Shown here piece after piece: positions 1 through 7,182 of a DNA stretch of 64,000 nucleotides. The stretch comes from SAR202-VII-2 sp965263165 (lineage in GTDB: Bacteria; Chloroflexota; Dehalococcoidia; Lucifugimonadales; SAR202-VII-2). Both the position numbers and the translations under genes were made by a program. The stretch lies in assembly GCA_965263165.1 (NCBI GenBank), contig OZ253584.1, positions 1,302,001 through 1,366,000 of the forward strand, given 5' to 3'. The notes below the pieces were generated by a model. It worked only from the letters and a program-made list of their open reading frames with translations, ran no database searches and was not told the origin of the DNA. Position 1 is the stretch's first letter. Each line of letters begins with the position of its first letter.

Positions 1-469
1 GGTCGTGCGCCTCGTTGTACTTGTCCCGCACCACAGTGGGCGGCTGCCCGTAGCAGTAGCAGGTGTCCATGGGGGTTCCCACGGGGAACCCGGCAACCAG
101 GCGGCCGCCTGAGATGACATCCAGCATGGCCATCTCTTCGGCGACTCTGATGGGCGGGTTGTAGAGAGCGATGCTGTTGCCTAAGACCACAATGGCCGCG
201 TTGGACGTTCGGCGCGCCAGCGACGCGGCCATAAGGTTGGGCGAGGGCATCATTCCATAGGCGTTCTGATGATGCTCGTTGACGCAAATGCCATCGAAAC
301 CGACTTGGTCGGCGAACTCCAGTTCGTCCAGATACTCGTTGTACATCCGGTGGCCTTCCACCGGGTCGTACAGGTTGCTGGGAACGGTCACCCACACAGA
401 GGGATGCGTGGTGGAGAAGTCCTCGGGGAGGCTCTGATACGGCATCAGATGGAACCAGTGAAAGCGCAT
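1..469 (-). CDS. LLM-class flavin-dependent oxidoreductase, N-terminal part
   Basis: The gene runs off the left edge; 156 residues from the ATG at 469 are visible. The translation starts MRFHWFHLMPYQ and carries the luciferase-like TIM-barrel start: a GFDGICVNEHHQ stretch (the conserved NEHH strand), then a region ending in DVISGGRLVAGFPVG, the usual flavin-pocket strand. Such proteins are FMN/F420-dependent monooxygenases or reductases acting on diverse organic substrates; the substrate cannot be told from this fragment. A good promoter lies just upstream (513-541). The family is expanded in SAR202-type Chloroflexota, which fits the rest of the window. The family call is solid; the function is open. 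Confidence 0.85.
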   Translation of the reverse strand, partial: MRFHWFHLMPYQSLPEDFSTTHPSVWVTVPSNLYDPVEGHRMYNEYLDELEFADQVGFDGICVNEHHQNAYGMMPSPNLMAASLARRTSNAAIVVLGNSIALYNPPIRVAEEMAMLDVISGGRLVAGFPVGTPMDTCYCYGQPPTVVRDKYNEAHD

Positions 470-512
470 AGCGCCCCCTTTGGTCGCGTGCGTAGGCGAG
501 GCTGGTCAGTGC

Positions 513-541
513 AGTATAAGAACGGCGGTTTGGGGACGCAA
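513..541 (-). promoter_or_regulatory. Sigma-70-type promoter for the LLM oxidoreductase
   Basis: On the minus strand TTGCGT (541-536) and TATACT (518-513) are separated by 17 bp. The expected start of transcription is about 40 nt upstream of the ATG at 469. Confidence 0.55.
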
Positions 542-559
542 CCGGCGCAGGGCGCTGTT

Positions 560-602
560 AAGAGGAGACCGGCCAGCCCAACGGGCTGGCCGGTCTCCTC
601 TT
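560..602 (-). terminator. Perfect 20-bp hairpin downstream of the HdrB-like gene
   Basis: Arms 560-579 and 583-602 are exact reverse complements with a 3-nt loop. It lies 33 nt past the stop of the HdrB-like gene and before the next minus-strand gene, so it probably ends the sdhAB-hdrB transcript. There is no clear T-run beyond the pyrimidine-rich arm. It has the same architecture as the hairpin at 9514-9556. Confidence 0.6.
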
Positions 603-634
603 ATGCTGGCTTGGCGCCGGCGACGGGAGCGTTG

Positions 635-1528
635 CTAGGAAGACGCCCCAATGGTTTCCTTGCCCAAGTTCTTGACCTTGTCGTCGACAACCTTGGTGGA
701 GACGAAGTGGCGCTGCACCTCCATCTCGGAAGGGGTGAAACCCAGGGCCATCCCCACGAGCTGCGAGAGGTGCAGAATCGGCATGTCGATGTCCTGTTTT
801 TCCTGCGCTTCGGCCCGGCCCTGCTGGCCGTCCAGCTCCAGGTGGCACAGGGGGCAGGGAACGACCATAGCGTCGGCGCCCTTGCCCCTTGCCTCGCCGG
901 TGTGCTTGGCGGTCATGGCGAGGGCATTTTCCTCGTTGATGGTCAGGGAAGGGAAGCCGCAGCACTTGCCCTTGCCTGAGATGTCCACGTTGACGCCGCC
1001 GATGGCCTCCGTGACCTTCTCGATGTAGGACTTGCGCGCCCCGATTTGCACCACCTCGTCGGGACGGCGCAAGTAGCAGCCGTAGAAGGGTGATATCTTG
1101 ACCCCTTCCAGCGGCTGGGTCGAGGCTGCCGTCAGCACATCCAGGCCCACGTCTTCGACGAGGACCCAAAGGAGATGCTTGACCTCCGCGCCGCCCTGGT
1201 ATTCGAGGCCCTCTTCAGCCAGAAACTCGCGGTTGATCTTGTCTCGATAGGCGGGGTCTTGGAGCCGGACGTTGGCTATGGCGATGACGCCCGTGCAGGT
1301 GCTGCAGATGGTCATCAACGGAATGCCCAACTGCTCCACCTTGGCGAGGGTTCGGGCGTTGATGGGGTCCGACACCTCGGAACTGAGGACCCCGGCGCCG
1401 GTGCAGCCAGCGTCTTCCAGTTCCACCAACTCGATGCCGAGCTTTTCACAGACCTTCACGGAGCTGGCGTACAGCTCCGGGCAGGAGCCCTTGGCGACAC
1501 ATCCGGGGTAAAAGGCAACCTTGACCAT
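635..1528 (-). CDS. HdrB/SdhE-like cysteine-rich (CCG-domain) subunit
   Basis: This 297-residue protein has two CCG-type cysteine-rich domains, as in heterodisulfide reductase HdrB and the E subunit of SdhABE/MfrABE-type complexes. The second domain is complete (C151, C189-C190-G191, C225-x2-C228). The first reads C10, then C42-T43-G instead of CCG, then C75-x2-C78, so one ligand of that noncubane cluster appears missing. The ATG at 1528 is chosen because AGGAGG lies just upstream; a longer frame to 1600 has no such support. It follows the flavoprotein and iron-sulfur genes on the same strand, so it is probably the membrane-facing or quinone-side subunit of that complex. Confidence 0.85.
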   Translation of the reverse strand: MVKVAFYPGCVAKGSCPELYASSVKVCEKLGIELVELEDAGCTGAGVLSSEVSDPINARTLAKVEQLGIPLMTICSTCTGVIAIANVRLQDPAYRDKINREFLAEEGLEYQGGAEVKHLLWVLVEDVGLDVLTAASTQPLEGVKISPFYGCYLRRPDEVVQIGARKSYIEKVTEAIGGVNVDISGKGKCCGFPSLTINEENALAMTAKHTGEARGKGADAMVVPCPLCHLELDGQQGRAEAQEKQDIDMPILHLSQLVGMALGFTPSEMEVQRHFVSTKVVDDKVKNLGKETIGASS

Positions 1529-1621
1529 GCGCTTGCCCTCCTGAGCTTCTCCGCGAGTTTCTTTCCTTGATGGGGGCGGGCCGCTTGCCCTTTCCCTCAT
1601 AGGAAAGGGCGTTATTGCTTC

Positions 1622-2599
1622 CTAAGCCTTCTTTCCGTCCCGGTGGGACTGCTCAACCTTCTCGAACATCTTGGCGATCTGCCTGGCGCCGGGCCGGCTC
1701 TTGTGCGGCCTCAGGCTGGCCTTGCCGTTCCGTATGGCTTTGAGGGCGATCGGCATCTGCTTCATCATGGCCGACACGGACAGTCCGTACGGCGGCAGGC
1801 CGTAGGTCTTCTGGGCAAGCATACGCTCGTTGAGCCAGCCGGACTTCTTCACGGAATCTGCAAAGGCGTCGTAGTGTCGGGCGGCCATGGGGTTGCCTTT
1901 GCCTGACTTGACGCCGAGCGCCACCGAATGGTCGCGCAGGTCCATGATGAGGTGGGTGGGGTTGATGCCCCAGGGGCAGTGTTCGCTGGCCTCCCAGCAG
2001 TGGACGCAATCCCAGAGGCCCCGCTTCTCTCCTGCCTCGATGAAGCGCTGCTTAGTGTCGTTGTCCCTGGGGTCCATGGTTGTCCGATAAAGGCCCTTGG
2101 TCAGCGCCATCGGGCCCAGGAACTCCTTGTCCACGTCGATCACCGTGCAGCCCTCGTCGCAGAGGCCGCAGACGGTGCAGCGCATCGCCAAGCGGACCGG
2201 CTCCAACTCCTCGTCGGTGACTTTGGGCGCCTCGCCATTGGTCTCTAACCAGGGGCGGAAGTACTTGTACTTCTTCCACATGAACTGGTCGATGTCGTAG
2301 AGCACGTCCTTGACCGGGGCGACGTTGCGGATGAGCTTGATCTCGATGGCGTCGTCCTTGACGGAGTCCTTGACCTTCAACAGGCAGGGCACGACCCGCT
2401 TGCCGTTGGCCTGGCACGTGCAGTCGCCGCAAAAGCCGGTGTTGCAGGCGCCGCGGAAGGCCAGGCTGCCGTCCTGCTCCTCCCGGACGCGGGTCATGGC
2501 CTCGAAGACGCTGGCCTCCGGATCGACATCGATGACGAAGGAGTCCCGCTGGCCGGGATCGTCGCTCTTCGTCCGGATGAACTTCATCGTGACTTCCAT
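1622..2599 (-). CDS. Succinate dehydrogenase/fumarate reductase-like iron-sulfur subunit
   Basis: This 325-residue SdhB/TfrB-type electron-transfer protein has an N-terminal plant-type 2Fe-2S motif (C52-x4-C57-x2-C60-x11-C72). A C-terminal ferredoxin-like region follows with C141-x2-C144-x2-C147-x3-C151 and then C198-x2-C201-x6-C208-P. The second set lacks the usual middle cysteine, so its cluster content is uncertain. A GAGGAG ribosome site precedes the ATG at 2599. It sits between the SdhA-like flavoprotein and the HdrB-like subunit, an arrangement known from SdhABE and methylmenaquinol:fumarate reductase. It should pass electrons between the flavoprotein and the HdrB-like subunit. No sdhC/D membrane anchor is seen. 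Confidence 0.88.
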   Translation of the reverse strand: MEVTMKFIRTKSDDPGQRDSFVIDVDPEASVFEAMTRVREEQDGSLAFRGACNTGFCGDCTCQANGKRVVPCLLKVKDSVKDDAIEIKLIRNVAPVKDVLYDIDQFMWKKYKYFRPWLETNGEAPKVTDEELEPVRLAMRCTVCGLCDEGCTVIDVDKEFLGPMALTKGLYRTTMDPRDNDTKQRFIEAGEKRGLWDCVHCWEASEHCPWGINPTHLIMDLRDHSVALGVKSGKGNPMAARHYDAFADSVKKSGWLNERMLAQKTYGLPPYGLSVSAMMKQMPIALKAIRNGKASLRPHKSRPGARQIAKMFEKVEQSHRDGKKA

Positions 2600-2720
2600 G
2601 ATTCTGTTCTCCTCAGTGGCCTTCAGGAAGCCATTGTTTCAGAGCCTTTCATCGAGGTTCGCCACTCGGTCGCGGATGCTCCCCGCCACCGCTCCGTTGA
2701 TCCCGGCCTGGGCCGTTCAA

Positions 2721-4331
2721 CTATACCGCCCGGCGGCTGACCTGGGGGCCGCCCTCCGATTGCTCCACGACGATGCGCATACTGCCGGCCTCTTCGTCCT
2801 TGTCGGGGAAGTCGGACCGGAAGTGGACGCCGCGGCTCTCCTCGCGAGCGGCCGCGCTAGCGACAATCGCCTCCGCAGCGGCTAGCAGCGTGCGGGTCTG
2901 GAGGTGCTGCTGAAGGTCGTAGTTGTATGCCGCAGACTTGGTTCGAATGCCCATGTTGGCGTAGGCCTCTTTGAGAGCGCCGATCCGTTCGGCGGCCTCG
3001 GCGAGCCCGGTTGCGTCGCGGGTCAGCCCCGCCTTTTCGGGCATGAGCGAGGACAGTTCCTTGCGTATCCCCGCCAGGGTGCCTTCCTCGGCATCCCGCG
3101 CAAACAGCGATTGACGGCGCCCCTCATGCTTTTCGAGTATCGACGGGGGCGCCTCATCGCTGGAGGCCCTGCCGGCTGCGGCTGCGGATGCTCCTGCTCT
3201 GCGCCCCGAAAGGAGCGAGGCCAGCAGTCCGTTGCCGTCCATAGCGCCGGCGCCGTGGAAGCCGTTGCCTGCACACTCGCCCGCTGCGTAGAGACCGGGG
3301 ATGCTCGTGGCGCCGTCGGCGTCGGTGGCCACGCCTCCGAGGATGCGGCACATACCTGGGACCACGGGAATGGGGCCGCCCGCCAGATTGCCCTTCATGA
3401 ACATCTGGAGCCGGGCGTTGGTGTTGTAAAAAGTTGTGTCGGCCTGTTCTTGGGTGATGGAGGCTTGCAGGTTCAGGTGGCCGTCGTCGCCGGCGCCGGA
3501 GGCGATGGCCTCAGCGGCGGCGCGGGCCAGCGCGTGGCCGAAGGGCAGCCCGGAACCGGCTACGGTCTGGCCGTCCTTGTCCAGAATCTGGGCGCCATTG
3601 GCCAGCAGCAACTCGCTGATGGCCAGGCGGCCCGACTTGATGATGCCCGGGTGATACTGGACCATCTCCATGTCCACGAGCTGCGCGCCCGCCCTGTAGG
3701 CGATGCCAATACCGTCGGCGTTGCAGAGCGTGGAACCGGCGCTGGGCTCGTAGAGCCTGCGAGCGCCTCCCGCGGCCATGACGATGGCCCTTGCCGAGAT
3801 GAGGTCCATGGCGCCCGTCGCCAACTCGATTGCCAGCGTTCCTCTGCACACGCCATCCACCACGGCCAGCGAAGGGACGCACCATTCTTCGTAGAAGTCG
3901 ATGCCGTGCTTCAGCGCCTGCTCGTAGAGGACCTGCGTGACCACGTGGCCGGTCATGTCGTGGACGTGGCAGGACCTCGCCTGATCCGATCCCTGGAGCT
4001 TCAGCAGGGCTGGGTTGCCGCTGCCATCGAGGTTGAAGGGGACGCCGAGGCGGAACAGCTCCTGCATGGCGTCGGGCGCTTCCTGACAGAAGGCTTCCAC
4101 GACGGCTTTGTCGTTGAGGCCGTCGCCTGAGCGGAGCGTGTCCGCGGCGTGGGCTTCGGGAGAGTCGCCATCGCCGAGGGCGGCGTTGATGCCGTCCTGG
4201 ATGGAGATTGAGTAGCTCCGCAGCGGGTGGACTTTGGAAATGACAGCCACCGCGGCACCCTGGCGGCGCGCTTCAACTGCGGCCTGCAGACCGGCGATTC
4301 CTGCCCCAATCACAACGACGTCGTATCTCAC
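2721..4331 (-). CDS. SdhA/FrdA-family flavoprotein with altered active site
   Basis: This 536-residue FAD protein of the succinate dehydrogenase/fumarate reductase/aspartate oxidase family has the dinucleotide motif GAGIAG at residues 9-14. The GTG at 4331 is preferred because the promoter at 4386-4414 lies downstream of the alternative ATG at 4448. Compared by eye with E. coli SdhA, the FAD-linking His is Tyr40 (RSYS for RSHT). The RGEGG arginine is replaced (LLLANG). The CHYMMGG histidine position reads MCRILGG. The catalytic arginine of HGANRLGGN is lost (HGAGAMDGN). The HP pair (QYHPG) remains. The fold and partners are clear, but succinate or fumarate is doubtful as substrate. Confidence 0.85.
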   Translation of the reverse strand: MRYDVVVIGAGIAGLQAAVEARRQGAAVAVISKVHPLRSYSISIQDGINAALGDGDSPEAHAADTLRSGDGLNDKAVVEAFCQEAPDAMQELFRLGVPFNLDGSGNPALLKLQGSDQARSCHVHDMTGHVVTQVLYEQALKHGIDFYEEWCVPSLAVVDGVCRGTLAIELATGAMDLISARAIVMAAGGARRLYEPSAGSTLCNADGIGIAYRAGAQLVDMEMVQYHPGIIKSGRLAISELLLANGAQILDKDGQTVAGSGLPFGHALARAAAEAIASGAGDDGHLNLQASITQEQADTTFYNTNARLQMFMKGNLAGGPIPVVPGMCRILGGVATDADGATSIPGLYAAGECAGNGFHGAGAMDGNGLLASLLSGRRAGASAAAAGRASSDEAPPSILEKHEGRRQSLFARDAEEGTLAGIRKELSSLMPEKAGLTRDATGLAEAAERIGALKEAYANMGIRTKSAAYNYDLQQHLQTRTLLAAAEAIVASAAAREESRGVHFRSDFPDKDEEAGSMRIVVEQSEGGPQVSRRAV

Positions 4332-4385
4332 ACAGCGCTCCCGTGGATGGCTTGGCCCCAACCGGACGCGTGGTGGGGCAGGGTG

Positions 4386-4414
4386 ATTATAGCCAAGGCG
4401 CGGTTGGGCTGCAA
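4386..4414 (-). promoter_or_regulatory. Promoter of the sdhAB-hdrB-like operon
   Basis: On the minus strand TTGCAG (4414-4409), a 17-bp spacer and a perfect TATAAT (4391-4386). Predicted transcription starts near 4379, giving a leader of about 48 nt to the GTG at 4331. Confidence 0.7.
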
Positions 4415-4625
4415 ACCGAGGGGCGGCGGGGCAACCGCGCCGCTTCATGGACCGGGACTTCTGACCGTTGCGCTAGGAAATCGCTGAACAAACTTGAGAG
4501 ACGCACTCCGATTCGAGCGCATGCCAGGGGCAGGGCTAGAAGGGTTCCTCGGGCCTCAGCCTCATTCTTTGATTGTATGTGTTACTGCGTTTTCTTCTCC
4601 CCCGGCGCTCCGTAGGCGTGGAGCC

Positions 4626-4723
4626 GTTACAAAGGCATTACCAGCTATTACATGGCCGTTACAGGCCGTTACACAGCGGTTACTAGTCGTTACGGAGCCG
4701 TTACCAATCTTACGAGCCGTTAC
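4626..4723 (-). repeat. Array of ten TTAC motifs with 10.5-bp phasing
   Basis: On the plus strand, five-base motifs ending in TTAC (GTTAC or ATTAC in nine copies, CTTAC in one) begin at 4626, 4637, 4647, 4658, 4668, 4679, 4689, 4700, 4709 and 4719. Spacings are 11, 10, 11, 10, 11, 10, 11, 9 and 10 bp, so nearly all copies lie on one face of the helix. The array can also be read as a degenerate 21-bp tandem repeat. It lies inside repeat copy 1. Confidence 0.85.
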
Positions 4724-4922
4724 GGAGTTGGATGGCTCCAAAGAGCCTGTGCCGTACAACGGCATTCACTCCGGTCCCAACCTTCCTCGGAGGGTCTTGC
4801 CCCTTGGGTTGTTCCCTCAGCGCTCCTGCCACAGGGGGATTCTCTGTGGTTAGCCCCCAGTGCTCATGTATGCGGCAGGCTCCTAGGAAGAGAAGCGGGC
4901 CGGTGGCCGACTTCATGGGGGT

Positions 4923-4951
4923 ACTATAGCACACCCGTTCGTATTTTGCAA
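4923..4951 (-). promoter_or_regulatory. Promoter inside repeat copy 1
   Basis: TTGCAA (4951-4946) and TATAGT (4928-4923) on the minus strand, spacer 17 bp. Both boxes and the spacer length are identical in the second copy, although the spacer sequence has diverged a little. Confidence 0.7.
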
Positions 4952-5276
4952 TGGGGGTGGCGGGGGCCCCGGACTCCGGCGTCCGCCCGCCGATGGGGAC
5001 GGATGGTTTTGTCTTGGCTTGCGCCCTCCATCAGCAAAGGGTCTGGCTTGGCGTGCGCCGCTATCCCGCCTGCCTACCCTCCAACGTTTTTAGAAACAGG
5101 GGGACTCCCCCTGTACCCCCGGCGGGGGCTGCGCCCCCTGCCCCCTGCTTGGAGAGATGAGGAAGGCACCGTCGTTCCACCTAGCCCACCGTCCAACGCT
5201 TTTGGGAACAGGGGGACTCACCATACTCCCGCGGAAGCAACGCCCCCTGCGCCCTGCGTGGGGACGGCAGGGGGAC

Positions 5277-5326
5277 AGGGACGCTTCCTAACCTTCCCCC
5301 GAGTACGAGGGCAGGGACAGAGGCGC
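5277..5326 (-). repeat. Dispersed GTCCCTGCCCTCGTACTCGG repeat, inverted copy
   Basis: Read on the minus strand this matches 63823-63855 closely (CTCGTACTCGGGGGAAGG, then TAGGAAGCGTCC). Related copies lie near 25286, 32660 and 44590. All are intergenic. Confidence 0.6.
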
Positions 5327-5376
5327 CCCCGGGGGGCTTGGGAGAAGGGGATGGGACCGTTGCGAAGCGCGATCCA

Positions 5377-5430
5377 GCACGGTCACAGCGCGGTCATAGC
5401 CCAGTCAAGCGCGGTCATAGCGCGGTCATA
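5377..5430 (+). repeat. Short array of five GCGCGGTCATA-like units
   Basis: Units begin at 5377, 5388, 5399, 5409 and 5420, so the spacing is 11, 11, 10 and 11 bp. The consensus is GCGCGGTCATA; the middle unit is GCCCAGTCAA. The periodicity resembles the 4626-4723 array although the motif differs. Confidence 0.75.
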
Positions 5431-5814
5431 GACCCGACAGCCGTTAGGCCGAGGTGTGATGGATTGTTCCCCGCCGGCACCGCCCTCCGACGTTTCTCAG
5501 AACAGGGGGGACACGCTGCACCCCCGGCGGGGGCTGCGTGCCCTGCACGTTGCTTGGGGGAGAGATGGGGGCGTCGTTATTTCACGTTGGCGCGTCGGGA
5601 GCCCCTTCTTAGCCTGCCCCTGAAGGTGGGGATAGGGACAGGGGGCTTATGGAAACGGAGGCGGTTGTCCCACCTGGCCCACTCTCCAACGTTTTGGGGC
5701 ACAGGGGGACACGCTGTACGCCCGGCGGGGGTGCAGTCCCCTGCCCCCTGCTTGAGGGAGGGATGGGAGAACTCTCCCGCCTCGCGCCTGTGACAACTTC
5801 GCTGGTGAGTATAG

Positions 5815-6900
5815 CTAGGCGTTGGGCAGAATGACCGGCTTGACTTCCCGGTAGGCGGCCATCGCCTCGAGGGCCTCGGTGGTCTGGTCCAGCCGGTATG
5901 TCCCCGTTATGAAGTTGTCGAAGGGGAACGTGTTCTTGCGCGTGGCCAGGAAGTCCAGCGCTTGGTAGAAGTGGTGCGCCATGCCCGACAGGATGCCCAC
6001 CACCGTCAGGTTCTTGTTGGTGAAGATGGCCCCTGGAATGGTCTGGTCTCCGGAGCCTGCGCCGATGGATAGGAAACGGCCGCCCCGCCGCACCAAGTCT
6101 AGACCCTCGGCGACGGCCTCAGCGCCCACGCACTGGATCACCACGTCCGGCCCTCGTCCGGATGTCATGTCCATGATCCATTCCTTCCTGGCCTGGCGAT
6201 CGAACTCCTCGATGCTGCAGACCTCGTCGGCGCCCATGTCCTTGGCGACCTTAAGCCTGGCAGCTGGCGCGCCGATGGTGAAGACGCGGCGGGCGCCCCG
6301 GTCTCTGGCGACCGCCGTTGCGAACAGGCCGAGGGGCCCCGTGCCCTGAACGACCACGTCTTCAGCGCTGCCAATGCCGCCCAGCTTCTCGAAGCCGTGC
6401 ATAACCGTGCGGAAGGCGCAGGCGGCCGACGCGGCCAGCGGCGACGAAACTTCGTCGGGGACGCGTATAACGTCCGCGCCCTCGGGGTAGTAGTGGTGCT
6501 GAGCGCAGCCCCCGAGCAGGTAGGGGTGCTGGTCGACGCGGACCCGGCCGTAGCGAGTTGCGGCGGGACACAGGTTTGGTTGTTGGCCGATGGTGCAGTG
6601 GAAGCAGTGCCCGCAGAAGCGATACGCCACCAGGACGCGGTCGCCGGGTTTCAGAGGCTCGCCGAGGATGTCGGTGCGCTCCCCGTTGATCTCCTCCACG
6701 ATGGCGGCGGTCTCGTGGCCTGGGATGTAGGGCAGGATTGGGCCGTAGTCGATGGCGCCGTGCCAGATCTTCACGTCGGTGGCGCAGAGCGTTGCCGCGT
6801 CCACGCGGGCGATCATGGCGCCCTCGCCCAGCTTCGGCAGTGGGATGTCCCGCATCTCCAGAGGCTCGTTGTAGTTCGTTACAACAGCAGCTTGGCTCAT
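5815..6900 (-). CDS. Zinc-dependent MDR-family alcohol dehydrogenase
   Basis: This 361-residue medium-chain dehydrogenase has catalytic-zinc residues in the ATLCATD and PGHETA motifs and a full structural-zinc set (CGHCFHCTIGQQPNLC, four cysteines). A Rossmann GTGPLG motif lies near residue 200. It should oxidise an alcohol or polyol with NAD(P). The substrate is not evident; similar proteins act on sorbitol, threonine or phosphonate-type substrates. AGGAGGACCC directly precedes the ATG. It is monocistronic on the minus strand and its downstream side opens into the repeat region. Confidence 0.88.
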   Translation of the reverse strand: MSQAAVVTNYNEPLEMRDIPLPKLGEGAMIARVDAATLCATDVKIWHGAIDYGPILPYIPGHETAAIVEEINGERTDILGEPLKPGDRVLVAYRFCGHCFHCTIGQQPNLCPAATRYGRVRVDQHPYLLGGCAQHHYYPEGADVIRVPDEVSSPLAASAACAFRTVMHGFEKLGGIGSAEDVVVQGTGPLGLFATAVARDRGARRVFTIGAPAARLKVAKDMGADEVCSIEEFDRQARKEWIMDMTSGRGPDVVIQCVGAEAVAEGLDLVRRGGRFLSIGAGSGDQTIPGAIFTNKNLTVVGILSGMAHHFYQALDFLATRKNTFPFDNFITGTYRLDQTTEALEAMAAYREVKPVILPNA

Positions 6901-7095
6901 GGGTCCTCCTTCATGGCGGCCCGTTCACCCGCTGGAGATACGCATTTCGCACAGGGGGCCGAGCGCGACGGTACGATACCCTCGCCCGACGCCGGTGTCA
7001 ATGAACGCAGCGCTCCGCTGGCGCCGCAGGGGAGAGTGAGCCGTTGGCTCGGCTACGAGGAACGCCCGGCATCACTGGGCGGGTGGGGCGCAACA

Positions 7096-7134
7096 ATAAA
7101 GAAAGGAACGGCGAAAGCCGCGCCTTCGCCGTTC
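7096..7134 (-). terminator. Rho-independent terminator of speD
   Basis: On the minus strand a 10-bp stem (GAACGGCGAA, 9-nt loop, TTCGCCGTTC; arms 7134-7125 and 7115-7106) is followed by CTTTCTTTATTG, a good T-rich tail, 49 nt after the speD stop. Confidence 0.7.
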
Positions 7135-7182
7135 GCTTGCCGTTGACGGGCCGCCTGCGGCTGGCGGCAGAGAAGCGGCCCC

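Larger units (their letters stand above)
4567..4952 (-). repeat. Promoter-bearing repeat element, copy 1
   Basis: Read on the minus strand, this element aligns over its whole length with 44635-45003 on the plus strand. Shared landmarks, in order: a TTGCAA-N17-TATAGT promoter; a conserved CCCCCATGAAGT start; a block ending GCCTGCCGCATACAT; a GGGGG...CCCCC hairpin with different loops in the two copies; TGTGGCAGG; TCCGAGGAA; GAATGCCGTTG; an array of short phased repeats; and a closing CATACAATCAAAG. Indels relative to the other copy break any shared reading frame, which argues for a noncoding RNA or a non-autonomous mobile repeat rather than a protein gene. Confidence 0.75.
5079..5770 (+). repeat. 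Four copies of an ~80-bp GC-rich repeat
   Basis: Copies start near 5079, 5188, 5482 and 5682. Each opens with a TCCAACGTTTT-like block, then an ACAGGGGGAC core, a GGCGGGGGCTGCG-like self-complementary block and CCCTGC(C/G)CCCTGC-TTGG(G)G. The second copy is the most diverged in its centre. Many are preceded by a CCCACC-rich stretch. The inner block can fold into a hairpin. Spacing is irregular, so this is a cluster of dispersed repeats, not a CRISPR array. A partial fifth copy is at 7748-7790. Confidence 0.7.
4415..5814. other. 1.4-kb gene-free repeat region
   Basis: No frame here looks like a gene. The short frames present are rich in Pro/Gly/Ala/Arg from repeat DNA and match no recognised family. 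The stretch holds one copy of a promoter-bearing element (4567-4952), two helically phased arrays (4626-4723 and 5377-5430), an inverted copy of a dispersed GC-rich hairpin repeat near 5277-5326 and four copies of a roughly 80-bp repeat between 5079 and 5770. Confidence 0.75.

Noticed and set aside
2904..4130. 408-codon plus-strand frame opposite the SdhA-like gene
   Set aside because: Composition is rich in Gly/Val/Ala with no family pattern; it mirrors the real gene on the other strand.
4332..4448. N-terminal extension of the SdhA-like protein to an ATG at 4448
   Set aside because: The promoter TATAAT lies inside this segment and the Rossmann motif begins right after the GTG at 4331.
5079..5770. 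Possible CRISPR array
   Set aside because: Repeats are long, diverged and irregularly spaced; no spacers of uniform length and no cas genes.
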